From the NCBI GenBank assembly GCA_002396005.1, contig DGVW01000047.1, positions 1-32,148 on the forward strand: a stretch of DNA of 32,148 nucleotides, read 5' to 3'. Source of the DNA: Oribacterium sp. UBA4274. GTDB taxonomy: Bacteria > Bacillota > Clostridia > Lachnospirales > Lachnospiraceae. Each line of letters opens with the position of its first letter. Positions within the stretch are counted from its first letter, which is position 1. The notes under the pieces are model-generated. The model did not search any database. It saw nothing but the letters and a program-made list of their open reading frames with translations, and had not been told where the DNA came from. The position numbers and the translations under genes were made by a program. This document shows positions 6,727-14,301 of this stretch, in pieces.

Positions 6727-8394
6727 TCATTTTATCAGCGCCTCTTTCAGTGCCATAAGGTGTGGCGGAGCGAGAGCCGCTTTCTCCAGTATATCACTGT
6801 GGGCAAATATCTCTGCCGGGATTCCGTCATCAAGTATCTCACCTTGAGCCATAACGATAACTCTTGAGAATGCTTCTGCCACGAAGTCCATGTCGTGCAG
6901 GATAGCGATGACAAGTTTGCCTTTTTGCGATTCTGACCTGATAATCTCTTTTATTTTCTCACGCCCTTTATAATCCTGAGCGATGGTCGGTTCATCCAGA
7001 ATGATTACATCTGTGTTCATGGCAAGAACCGAGGCGATGGCAACCATCTTTCTGTCGGATAATTCCAGATCATAAGGATTTTTATCGGCGGCATCTGTAA
7101 GTCCAACAAGTTCAAGCGCTGCCCGGGAACTTTTTTCTGCATCCTTTTGAGACATTCCGATGTTAAGAGGTCCGAACATGACCTCATCAAGAACCTTGTA
7201 CTTAAATATCTGGTCATCAGGATTCTGGAAAACATAACCTACCGCCCTCGCAAGCTCGGCAACAGTTTTTGATGCTATATTCTGATTCCGGAACATGAGG
7301 TTTCCAGAGGTAGGTTTGAGGAGCCCTTTCAGGATACGAACGAGAGTTGTTTTTCCTGCACCATTCTGACCTATGATTGCGGTCGGTCTGTTATCAAGTG
7401 TCAGATTGATACCCTTAAATAGTTCTCTGCCGGGAACATATGAGAAGTGGAGGTCAGAGATTTTGAAATTTGCATCAGGAGCATCTGACAGCACTTCTTC
7501 TGAAGATGTTTTTCCGTTTGGGGTATTCAGTGAATACAAAAGCGGCTTTACATCTATACCTGTAGCACGGATCAGTCCGGTAAGCTCACTTATAGTTACC
7601 GGATAGTTACCGTTTGGCAGCTTCAGATCATTCTTTTTGGCAAATGTTGTAAATGCCGGAGTACTCACTCCGAGTTCCAAAAGATCGTCTCTTGAAAAAA
7701 TCGCTCCCGGAGTATCGTAAGCTATGAGATGTCCCTTGTGCAGGAGTGCGATTTTGTCACAGTACTCTGCCAGTTTCTCGACCTTCTGCTCGATCATGAT
7801 GATGGTGATTCCGGTTTTTGTGAGCTCATCGACAGTATGGAAAACCTCTTCCGATCCGACAGGATCGAGCTGAGATGTTGGCTCATCCAGTATCAGAATA
7901 TCCGGATTCATGGCAAGGACAGAAGCGATAGCAACACGTTGGAGCTGCCCTCCGGACAGGTCAAATGGGTTTCTGTCGCGGTACTCCCAGATTCCGAGTT
8001 GAGTCAATACCTCTTTGATACGGGAGTGGATTATCGAAGGCTCCATGCCGAAATTCTGTAACCCGTATCCTACCTCATCATAAACTTTATCCTTGGCACC
8101 GCTCAACTGATTGAAAGGATTCTGGAATACAAGACCTGCTTTCTTACATATTTCTGATACAGGAGCAGTCTTTGTATCGAGACCTGCAATAGCTACAGAA
8201 CCTCCGTAGGCACCCTTATAAAACTGAGGGATGAGACCAAGCAATGCCTGGGAGAGCGAGCTTTTACCGGCGCCATTTTCACCGGCGATGCCGATGAATT
8301 CCCCTTTTTCTATATTTAAGGAAACATCATTGAGAGCAAGTTCTGCTGCTCCCGGGTAGCGATATTTCAGATTCTTTATTTCTATAAGAGACAT
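6727..8394 (-). CDS. ECF transporter ATPase, two ABC domains fused (EcfA1-EcfA2 type)
   Basis: This 555-residue protein supplies ATP hydrolysis for an energy-coupling-factor vitamin/micronutrient importer and acts on the inner face of the membrane. The first ABC domain (residues 1 to about 235) is complete: Walker A GENGAGKSS, Q-loop VFQNPFNQ, signature LSGGQLQR, Walker B ILILDEPTSQLDP. The second (about 310-555) has Walker A GQNGAGKTT, Q-loop VFQNPDDQ and Walker B VIILDEPTIAQD. Its signature, however, is ELSDRKMVAIAS rather than LSGGQ. Separate EcfA1 and EcfA2 proteins are more usual; fused forms (YkoD-like) are known. Start: AAGGAG eight bases before the ATG. It is the last gene of the S-T-A operon, 150 bases after ecfT. 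Confidence 0.93.
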   Translation of the reverse strand: MSLIEIKNLKYRYPGAAELALNDVSLNIEKGEFIGIAGENGAGKSSLSQALLGLIPQFYKGAYGGSVAIAGLDTKTAPVSEICKKAGLVFQNPFNQLSGAKDKVYDEVGYGLQNFGMEPSIIHSRIKEVLTQLGIWEYRDRNPFDLSGGQLQRVAIASVLAMNPDILILDEPTSQLDPVGSEEVFHTVDELTKTGITIIMIEQKVEKLAEYCDKIALLHKGHLIAYDTPGAIFSRDDLLELGVSTPAFTTFAKKNDLKLPNGNYPVTISELTGLIRATGIDVKPLLYSLNTPNGKTSSEEVLSDAPDANFKISDLHFSYVPGRELFKGINLTLDNRPTAIIGQNGAGKTTLVRILKGLLKPTSGNLMFRNQNIASKTVAELARAVGYVFQNPDDQIFKYKVLDEVMFGPLNIGMSQKDAEKSSRAALELVGLTDAADKNPYDLELSDRKMVAIASVLAMNTDVIILDEPTIAQDYKGREKIKEIIRSESQKGKLVIAILHDMDFVAEAFSRVIVMAQGEILDDGIPAEIFAHSDILEKAALAPPHLMALKEALIK

Positions 8395-8544
8395 AATTTC
8401 TCCTTGGCTATTTTAAAGATATATCAGCAGAAGATTGAACTTGAATGTGCTACGCAAGTCACAAACATATGAGTATAAAATTTCAAAAAAGTTCATTTGC
8501 GTAATGTTCACTGGATCCTGATGGCAGCGGACACAGTCTTGTAG

Positions 8545-9318
8545 TCAGAATATATGCATTACACGCAGCGCTATCACGATCACAATACTGAGAAGACTAA
8601 TCCACTTTATGATCTGATCCGTTGCCGTATACGGATGACTGTACAGATAAGTTTTTCTGACCTTGGCGCCGAAACCTCGTACCTCCAGTGCGATGGCGCG
8701 TTCACGTGTGGATGTGAGAGCGGACATAACAACAGGAGAGATAAGAGGGATAAATGCCTTGATGCGAGTTATAAGCTTTCCTTCGGTTTCCATGCCGCGA
8801 CTTCTCTGAGCGTCGGAAATAGTGTGCATGGTTCCCATCATTTCCGGTATTATCTGGAAAACGGAGTTCAGTATATAACCGAATTTGGTGCTGAATCCCT
8901 TTTTTTCAAGCTCCTCAACAAGCTCTGAAGGACTGGTGGATAGCACCAGAATCGCAAAACTAAGGAGCATATTGAGAACGTTGAGACCGATTTGTGAAGA
9001 GTAAAGAAGACCCTCCTTGTAAAAGCTTACAGGGCCCAATGAGAGCAGTACGGAGACATTACCCTTATAGAAGATACCCTGAATTATAAAAATCGTCAGA
9101 AGTATGGTGAAGGAAAATGCTATGAGAGGCAGTGCTTTCTTTAGCATGCCTGCACTCAAAAGGGAGAGTGTACTTATGAGGATGGTCAAGCCAAACATAT
9201 AGAGATGCCCGGCAATAAGCGGTATAAGAATGACGGCAAGCAGATAAAAAAGCTTTGTAAAGGGATGAAGCTTAACGAGCCATGAGCCATTATCTGTGTA
9301 TAGTGAAATTGATTTCAT
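8545..9318 (-). CDS. ECF transporter transmembrane coupling protein EcfT
   Basis: A 257-residue integral membrane protein that links the ATPases to the substrate-binding S component. After a short N-terminus it has hydrophobic segments (FYLLAVILIPLIAG, LTILISTLSLLSAG, LIAFSFTILLTIFIIQG, LNMLLSFAILVLST). The cytoplasmic coupling helices carry the two Arg-containing motifs expected of EcfT, SDAQRSRGMETEG and RERAIALEVRGFG. A last membrane segment (WISLLSIVIVIALRVM) closes the protein. The ATG is preceded by AAGGAC. A hairpin with T-runs lies just upstream (9338-9367), between this gene and the S component. Confidence 0.92.
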   Translation of the reverse strand: MKSISLYTDNGSWLVKLHPFTKLFYLLAVILIPLIAGHLYMFGLTILISTLSLLSAGMLKKALPLIAFSFTILLTIFIIQGIFYKGNVSVLLSLGPVSFYKEGLLYSSQIGLNVLNMLLSFAILVLSTSPSELVEELEKKGFSTKFGYILNSVFQIIPEMMGTMHTISDAQRSRGMETEGKLITRIKAFIPLISPVVMSALTSTRERAIALEVRGFGAKVRKTYLYSHPYTATDQIIKWISLLSIVIVIALRVMHIF

Positions 9319-9337
9319 AGTAGTGTCCTTATATGCT

Positions 9338-9367
9338 AAAAGCGGCCACTTTCATGACCGCTTTTTT
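9338..9367. terminator. Hairpin between S-component and ecfT genes
   Basis: An 8-bp stem AAAAGCGG / CCGCTTTT encloses a 12-nt loop, with T-runs on both strands. On the reverse strand it lies after the S-component stop and before the ecfT ribosome site, so partial termination there would yield more S component than EcfT/EcfA. The attenuator role is inferred. Confidence 0.55.
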
Positions 9368-9401
9368 AAATGTTTGATTTAATTTTAACAAAATATAAGC
9401 A

Positions 9402-10004
9402 TTAATCAAGAGACTCAACAACAGAGTTTGCATCGTAAAGAGTTGTGAGCTTCTTCGGAAGTCTGCTTACGATGAAATAAACTATGATTACTGTAATGAG
9501 CTTATCCGGAATGTCTACAACAAGCTCATCGAAAAGTGAGCCGATCCATATAGGCATGTTGTTTGCCTGAGAAGCTGCAAAAACAGCATCGCCCCAAAGG
9601 TTTCCTGTTGTTCCGCCCCAATAGATGATGTTGAGCGGGGTTGATACGATTACAGCTGCCAGGCCTCCGATACAAGCTGTGATGAGTGCTTTTGGAAGTG
9701 AATTCATAAATCCGAGTCTTGCCATAACTCCGACAGATATACCGATAAACAAGGATGTGAGCGCATATATGAGCGTAATGTTGTCACCGGTAGTGAACCC
9801 GTAGATCAGGTTGTTGGCAGCGCCGCAGATGCCTCCGATGACAGGGCCTCCAAGTATTGCGCCGATGCAGGTTCCGATGGAATCAAGCCAAAGAGGAAGC
9901 TTTAAGGCCTGTGCAAAAAGCTTTCCGATATAGTTGATACCGATGCATGCAGGAATCAGAACGATAACTGCTGTTGAAAAAGTTGTTTTAAAAAGTTTAC
10001 CCAT
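9402..10004 (-). CDS. ECF transporter S component, substrate unknown
   Basis: A 200-residue, very hydrophobic protein with about six membrane segments, first gene of the S-T-A operon. The pattern LPLWLDSIGTCIGAILGGPVIGGICGAANNLIYG is that of small-molecule-binding S components. I cannot assign a vitamin from sequence alone, and no recognisable riboswitch that would name the ligand precedes it. Start: GGGGAG eight bases before the ATG. The divergent neighbour is an isochorismatase-family hydrolase, a family that includes nicotinamidases. A niacin-type substrate is conceivable but not supported by any motif I can see. Confidence 0.85.
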   Translation of the reverse strand: MGKLFKTTFSTAVIVLIPACIGINYIGKLFAQALKLPLWLDSIGTCIGAILGGPVIGGICGAANNLIYGFTTGDNITLIYALTSLFIGISVGVMARLGFMNSLPKALITACIGGLAAVIVSTPLNIIYWGGTTGNLWGDAVFAASQANNMPIWIGSLFDELVVDIPDKLITVIIVYFIVSRLPKKLTTLYDANSVVESLD

Positions 10005-10071
10005 AATATTATCTCCCCTTCATTTACAGATTTACATCATTCTCATGGATAAATGCATAAAAACTTTCACT

Positions 10072-10113
10072 ATTATACACTATTTTAATGGAAGTGATAA
10101 TTTTTATTGCTTC
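10072..10113 (-). promoter_or_regulatory. Candidate promoter of the ECF operon with overlapping inverted repeat
   Basis: Read on the reverse strand, a TATAAT -10 box lies at 10077-10072. Just upstream of it, the inverted repeat GGAAG-N2-ATAA...TTAT-N2-CTTCC (10089-10113) covers the -35 zone, where no good -35 hexamer is seen. That suggests an activator or repressor site. Confidence 0.4.
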
Positions 10114-10233
10114 CGGATTGTTAAAAATGTGACTGGAATTTTTGGGTATATTGCACTATCTTTTAAGAGTGATCCGGGATGATCAGGATGTAGGAAAATT
10201 AGTATGTATTTAACGTGATTGGAGTATATAAAG

Positions 10234-10839
10234 ATGAATGATAATGATTTGATACTGGTTATCGACATGCAGAAGGTATACCTTCCGGGGAAACCATGGG
10301 CTTGTGAACATGCTGAGACTGCGGTTTCGAATATTTCAAAGCTATTGGATGCGGTGATAGATATAAAGGAAGGTTCCGCAAATTGTGCGGCTCCGGAAGT
10401 GATTCTTACACGGTTTGTTGCGCCTTCGGAGGAAGATGCGGTGGGTATCTGGCAGGAATACAATAAGGTAAATCAAGAAGTAAATGAGAATCCTGTTATG
10501 GAGGAGTTTATACCTGCTATTGCGAGATACGCAGAGGATTTTCCTTATTATGATAAGTGTACCTACAGTTGTTTTTCTGAGCCTAATGTGAGAGCGGCAG
10601 CAGACAAGGCTATGGTACATGGCGGAGACATAGTCCTTACAGGCGTTGTGAGCGAATGCTGCGTGCTGTCAACATTCTTCCAGGGGGCAGATCTCGGCTA
10701 TCACTTTGTGTATCTTAAGGATGCCTGTGCCGGAGTGAACAGTGATACGGAGCAGGCAGTTGAGAAGGTGCTTAAAGGCCTTGAATATCTTCACGTTGAT
10801 GTTATGACAACAAGGGAATATATGGATAAAATATCCTGA
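10234..10839 (+). CDS. Isochorismatase-family cysteine hydrolase
   Basis: A 201-residue cytoplasmic hydrolase of the isochorismatase/nicotinamidase superfamily. The triad is present: D11 in LVIDMQ, K108 in YYDKCTYS, and the nucleophile C143 in GVVSECCVLST, directly after the cis-peptide region. Residues that would separate nicotinamidase (metal-binding D-X-H) from other members are not evident, so the substrate is open. The ATG at 10234 is preferred over an in-frame TTG at 10219 because GGAG (10221-10224) sits nine bases ahead of it. The gene is divergent from the ECF operon and followed by a promoter for the next gene. Confidence 0.88.
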   Translation: MNDNDLILVIDMQKVYLPGKPWACEHAETAVSNISKLLDAVIDIKEGSANCAAPEVILTRFVAPSEEDAVGIWQEYNKVNQEVNENPVMEEFIPAIARYAEDFPYYDKCTYSCFSEPNVRAAADKAMVHGGDIVLTGVVSECCVLSTFFQGADLGYHFVYLKDACAGVNSDTEQAVEKVLKGLEYLHVDVMTTREYMDKIS

Positions 10840-10880
10840 CAATATAAAGAAAATTTAAGGTCACTTTTAGGGCTATTACA

Positions 10881-10909
10881 TAGACAATGGGGCATTAAAG
10901 GATTATGCT
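10881..10909 (+). promoter_or_regulatory. Promoter of the L,D-transpeptidase gene
   Basis: TAGACA (10881-10886) and TATGCT (10904-10909) are separated by 17 bp, about 40 bases ahead of the start codon. Confidence 0.5.
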
Positions 10910-10948
10910 ATGGCTATTGTAAAAAATTATAGTGAGGGTTACTAAAGT

Positions 10949-11992
10949 ATGAGAAAATCGATTTTCAAGTCATTGGTTCTTGCACTTTCTCTGAGCGCTT
11001 TGATGAGTGTTACAACACTTGCTGACACATCAGTTTCTGCCTATGTTACGGCGGATACTACAGCGCAGAATGTTGCGCCGGAGACATTGACAGAAGAGCA
11101 GAAAAAGGCGGCAGCGATACTCGCATCTCAGCAGGCGGCAGCAGAGGCCAACGGTCTCGGAACAGGCAATATCAATATGGCGGCTGTTAATCAGGCTTCA
11201 GCGTCACCGGCAGAAGCTATGGCTACAGGTCAGAAACTGGCAACTGTTAACGGTATGTCTGTTACTTATCAGATGTATGATGGTGATACAGAAGTTCTGG
11301 ACGGAGTTACCATTTCCTCCTGGGTTCTGGGAAATGACGGAACTAACATAATTGTGGATCAGAATCAGGTTGCTCAGTTTGTACAGGGACTTAAAGACAA
11401 ATATGATTCAAAGGGTGTTCAGATCTGGAGCAGTGCTGATGGTACACAGAAGACACTTACTACTAATTATGGTTATTATATAGATCTTGCCGGCGAGACA
11501 GCAGCACTTACAGCAAACATTCAGTCTTTACAGTCTGTTACGAGACAGCCGGTATATTCTATGACTGCAGTTCAGGCAGCTATGCCGCAGTGGGGCACAA
11601 CATTTGTAGAGGTTGATATATCTTCACAGCATGCATACTTCTATAAGGATGGAAACTGTGTATGGGAGAGCCCGATAGTATCAGGAACAGCAACAGACCC
11701 GGAGAGAGCTACACCGACAGGAATTTTTTCTGTTAATTATAAGGAAACAAACAGGGTTCTCAAGGGACCTGTTGATAAGAAAACCGGAAAGCCAAGCTAT
11801 GAGTCTCATGTGGACTACTGGATGCCTTTTAATGGAGGCATTGGCCTGCATGATGCAAGCTGGAGATCTAAATTCGGCGGAGATATCTATGTAAGCAATG
11901 GAAGCCATGGCTGTATCAATCTTCCTAAAGACCGTGCTCAGGCTTTGTATGGTCTGATAGGAAAGGGCACTGTTGTAATAGTATGTGATTAA
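10949..11992 (+). CDS. Secreted L,D-transpeptidase (YkuD)
   Basis: A 347-residue exported enzyme that forms 3-3 cross-links or attaches proteins in peptidoglycan. The signal peptide covers about residues 1-25 (KSLVLALSLSALMSVTTLA). An Ala/Gln-rich linker follows, then a region of about residues 85-205 like the YkuD-associated peptidoglycan-binding domain. The C-terminal YkuD domain starts near residue 210 (FVEVDISSQHAYFYKDG, then ATPTGIFSV). The catalytic motif SHGCINLP puts the active cysteine at C322, with H320 and the upstream GLHD histidine in place. Start: GAGGG before the ATG and a promoter about 40 bases upstream. First of the wall-remodelling genes in this stretch. Confidence 0.93.
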   Translation: MRKSIFKSLVLALSLSALMSVTTLADTSVSAYVTADTTAQNVAPETLTEEQKKAAAILASQQAAAEANGLGTGNINMAAVNQASASPAEAMATGQKLATVNGMSVTYQMYDGDTEVLDGVTISSWVLGNDGTNIIVDQNQVAQFVQGLKDKYDSKGVQIWSSADGTQKTLTTNYGYYIDLAGETAALTANIQSLQSVTRQPVYSMTAVQAAMPQWGTTFVEVDISSQHAYFYKDGNCVWESPIVSGTATDPERATPTGIFSVNYKETNRVLKGPVDKKTGKPSYESHVDYWMPFNGGIGLHDASWRSKFGGDIYVSNGSHGCINLPKDRAQALYGLIGKGTVVIVCD

Positions 11993-12145
11993 TTATACAG
12001 ACAAAGTGATTGAGCAATGTTTCCTGAGGAATAATTGTGCGGCAAATACATGTGTGTTGCTCTTAAATGGAAAAAAGTTTTATGGGTTTTAAAAGCGCCA
12101 CATGAAAAGCGACTGATTTTATAAAAATTTTATAAAAATGTTCCC

Positions 12146-12254
12146 GGTTCCTAAGAAATCGAGGACCAATGGTAAGCATTGTTTATAGGATATTTAGTCT
12201 GAGTTCATAATTGGCATTTAGAATAACCTTCGTTGTGTGACAATGGAGGTTATT
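12146..12254 (+). promoter_or_regulatory. Structured leader that sequesters the ribosome site of the NlpC/P60 gene
   Basis: Three successive hairpins are visible: GGTTCCT/AGGACC (12146-12167), CAATG/CATTG (12167-12181), and a 10-bp stem AATAACCTTC/GGAGGTTATT (12222-12254, 13-nt loop). The last buries the whole GGAGG site and is followed by TTTTG and more T, so it can act as an attenuator as well as a translation block. I found no match to a riboswitch consensus I know. Confidence 0.55.
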
Positions 12255-12255
12255 T

Positions 12256-13047
12256 TTGTTTTTAAAAAAGAATTTAAATCGGGAAGCAAGAAACACAGTT
12301 CAAGAGATTAGAGGGTATAAAATTATCTCTGTATCATGTTTAGATGATATCGGTAAGCATTTGGTTCTTGCGATTGCAACTACGTTAACATTATCATTTT
12401 TTACAGTACCTGCTTATGCAGCCAGCCGAACTATCGACAATACGGTACTGGAAGAAACTGTAAACGCTGAGTATGAGAAAAAACTAAAAGAGGCACAGTC
12501 TGCAGCAACTGTAGAGGAAGCTGCAGTAACAACAGAAGGAAAATCAATTTTAGAAAAGTCAACAACAAACGAGGATACAACAACACAGGAAGCGGCAGTT
12601 TCCACTGAGGGAAACTATGGTGAGATAGACGATGCTGCTTTGAGTATTACGGAAGCAGAATCGGTTGCCGAGTCCGCAGTTGCTGTGGCATTGGAACAGC
12701 AGGCATCAGGTGAAAAGATTGTTGCATTTGCCAGTCAGTTTATCGGTAATCCATACAGATACGGCGGCAGTAGTCTTACATCGGGTACAGATTGTTCGGG
12801 CTTTGTAATGAGTGTATACAGAAATTTCGGCATATCGCTGCCACATTCTTCATCTGCCCTTCGTTCTGTGGGAACACCGGTGGGCAGCCTTGCAGAGGCA
12901 CAGCCAGGAGATATCATTTGTTATTCCGGCCATGTAGGTATATATCTGGGAGACGGTAAGTTACTGTCGGCTCTCGGAACACGTTACGGGATTACGATTA
13001 ACAGCGCAACATACAAGAGAATATTGGCCATCAGACGACTGGTATAA
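12256..13047 (+). CDS. Secreted NlpC/P60 endopeptidase
   Basis: A 263-residue exported cysteine peptidase that cleaves peptidoglycan stem peptides. It starts at TTG, six bases after GGAGG; no in-frame ATG offers a better start. The N-terminus is unusual: about 34 residues precede the signal-peptide core (LVLAIATTLTLSFFTVPAYA, cleavage near 55). An Ala/Glu/Thr-rich spacer spans about 60-150. The NlpC/P60 domain spans about 153-263, with catalytic C180 (TDCSGFV) and H226 (SGHVGIYLG). The third polar residue, usually a His in an IHA-type motif, is serine here (LLSALG). No SH3 or other wall-binding domain is present. A terminator follows at once. Confidence 0.92.
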   Translation: MFLKKNLNREARNTVQEIRGYKIISVSCLDDIGKHLVLAIATTLTLSFFTVPAYAASRTIDNTVLEETVNAEYEKKLKEAQSAATVEEAAVTTEGKSILEKSTTNEDTTTQEAAVSTEGNYGEIDDAALSITEAESVAESAVAVALEQQASGEKIVAFASQFIGNPYRYGGSSLTSGTDCSGFVMSVYRNFGISLPHSSSALRSVGTPVGSLAEAQPGDIICYSGHVGIYLGDGKLLSALGTRYGITINSATYKRILAIRRLV

Positions 13048-13065
13048 CTGTCGATTGGCACAATG

Positions 13066-13091
13066 AGAGGAGCTTAGACTCCTCTTTTTTT
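13066..13091 (+). terminator. Terminator after NlpC/P60 gene
   Basis: AGAGGAG / CTCCTCT stem with a 6-nt loop, followed by a run of seven T. Confidence 0.88.
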
Positions 13092-13191
13092 GTCCACATT
13101 ATATGGATAACTCTGTGCATAAGTATAAAAACTATTAAAAATTATTTTTACAATGTTGATAACTGCCAAAAAAACCGCAAAATGTGGAAAA
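13090..13191 (+). other. Cluster of DnaA-box-like nonamers in AT-rich spacer
   Basis: Within 102 bases there are five nonamers one base away from the DnaA box TGTGGATAA: TGTGGACAA on the reverse strand (13098-13090), then TATGGATAA (13102), TGTGCATAA (13114), TGTTGATAA (13154) and TGTGGAAAA (13183) on the forward strand. The bases between are AT-rich. The rest of the gap (13192-13271) holds nothing I recognise. Confidence 0.45.
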
Positions 13192-13271
13192 ATTTTGACT
13201 TTTTTTATTAGTTCCCTAGAAGACCGGTAAGGCGCAGTCTACAACGTCACATGATCTTGAGCTTCTGATTA

Positions 13272-13324
13272 AAGCCGGCGGTTATACATTAAAAATCCGA
13301 TTTTTAATGTATAACCGCCGGCTT
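13272..13324. repeat. 53-bp perfect palindrome (26-bp arms)
   Basis: Arms of 26 bases beginning AAGCCGGCGGTTATACATTA pair perfectly around a single central C (13298). It lies 42 bases beyond the reverse-strand HIT gene stop and probably serves as its terminator, although no T-run follows on either strand. It is far longer than a normal terminator stem. Confidence 0.8.
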
Positions 13325-13366
13325 GTTTGCAAAATATGCCCGGGTTCTACTGTTACCTTTTATAAT

Positions 13367-13813
13367 TTAGCCAAGGATAGCCTTACGAATAGGAGCAGCG
13401 ATCTTTTCAAGCTCCGCTTCATCGGTGACCTTTAACTGATTAGGGTCCATGGCAAAGGTGCCGCCCCACTCAAACTGATCCTTGTACTTAGGAACAAGGT
13501 GCATGTGGAGATGATGACCTGTGTCACCGTACATACCGTAGTTAAGCTTATCAGGGGAACATACTTTGTGAATTGCGTTTGCAACTGTGACAACGTCCTT
13601 GAGAAATGCATTCTGCTCCTCAACAGAGAGTTCAAGCATTTCGGAAACGTGATGCTTTGATGCAACGATACATCTTCCCGGATGACTCTGCTCCTTGAAA
13701 AGATAAACTGTTGAAGAAGGGAGCTCACAAATCTCATAACCAAACTTACCAACAAGCTCTCCCTTTGCACAATAAGCGCAATCAGGATGCTCTTTTGCCA
13801 TATCCTGTGCCAT
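13367..13813 (-). CDS. HIT-family nucleotide hydrolase
   Basis: A 148-residue histidine-triad protein; relatives hydrolyse dinucleotides, AMP-lysine or similar nucleotide conjugates in the cytoplasm. The triad motif HHLHMHLVP is clear near residues 99-107. An N-terminal zinc-type pair, CAYC, is also typical of one HIT branch. The start at 13813 (MAQDMAKEHPDC) is preferred over an upstream ATG because GGAGG precedes it by eight bases. Its reverse-strand promoter and an operator-like palindrome lie just upstream. Confidence 0.92.
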   Translation of the reverse strand: MAQDMAKEHPDCAYCAKGELVGKFGYEICELPSSTVYLFKEQSHPGRCIVASKHHVSEMLELSVEEQNAFLKDVVTVANAIHKVCSPDKLNYGMYGDTGHHLHMHLVPKYKDQFEWGGTFAMDPNQLKVTDEAELEKIAAPIRKAILG

Positions 13814-13835
13814 AAAAATACCTCCAATTGATGTT

Positions 13836-13872
13836 ATGTAATCGCTTACATTTGATATTTCACAGTATAGCA
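13836..13872 (-). promoter_or_regulatory. HIT gene promoter with palindrome
   Basis: On the reverse strand there is an extended -10 box TGCTATACT (13872-13864). A 16-bp inverted repeat ATGTAA-TCGC-TTACAT (13836-13851) lies just past the expected transcript start, a usual place for a repressor site. Confidence 0.5.
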
Positions 13873-14010
13873 CTTCCGGATTCATTCTTCCACAAAATCA
13901 AAAAAGAATAAGATATATTTGTGAGGGTTATGGCTGATATGAATAATTGTTAATTGAAACGGCAATTCCAAATGGTTATATTAACTATGCAATTTAAAGT
14001 ATAAAAGCGT

Positions 14011-14270
14011 TGAAGGAGAAGAGTCTCCACAAGTATCTTCTATAGAGAGCGATGGATGGTGGAAGCATCGTGGGGATAGTGGCCGGCTTATCACTCCCGA
14101 GCTGCAGTCTTGAACAGGATATGTATCTTTATTAGAGGCTGACGTAGTTCCCACGTTATAGGGTAAAGGATTGTTAGATCCATGAGTGCAGGACGTAGTC
14201 CTGAAGTCGGGTGGTACCGCGTAATACAGATATTACGTCCCGGGAGTTTTGCAGCTCCCGGGACTTTTTT
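14011..14270 (+). promoter_or_regulatory. T-box riboswitch leader with terminator
   Basis: All T-box landmarks are visible: the stem I AGAGAGC element (14044-14050), an apical GATGGTGGAAG loop on a GATG/CATC stem, the T-box GTCGGGTGGTACCGCG (14206-14221), and a 10-bp terminator GTCCCGGGAG/CTCCCGGGAC with six T (14237-14270). By folding GGAG (14015-14018) against CTCC (14094-14097), the specifier is best read as ATC (isoleucine) at 14090-14092. The discriminator-pairing base T in TGGT fits tRNAs with A73, including tRNA-Ile, and argues against tRNA-Trp. Uncharged tRNA would thus turn on the downstream symporter. Confidence 0.9.
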
Positions 14271-14301
14271 CGCCCCGGCAGGATTTTTTGGGAGGTTCAA
14301 G

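Noticed and set aside
10005..10233. Vitamin riboswitch upstream of the ECF S component
   Set aside because: No thiamine, cobalamin, FMN, folate or preQ1 consensus is visible; only a -10 box and a short inverted repeat.
12000..12255. Cyclic-di-AMP (ydaO) riboswitch before the NlpC/P60 gene
   Set aside because: The gene type fits, but I could not find the conserved core blocks of that class; only unassigned hairpins are visible.
13048..13366. Chromosomal replication origin
   Set aside because: DnaA-like boxes are present, but neither dnaA, dnaN, rpmH nor any origin neighbour gene is in the window, and the boxes are all imperfect.
14182..14301. Longer N-terminus of the symporter
   Set aside because: That frame reads through the T-box and its terminator; the ATG at 14302 has GGAGG and gives the family N-terminus.
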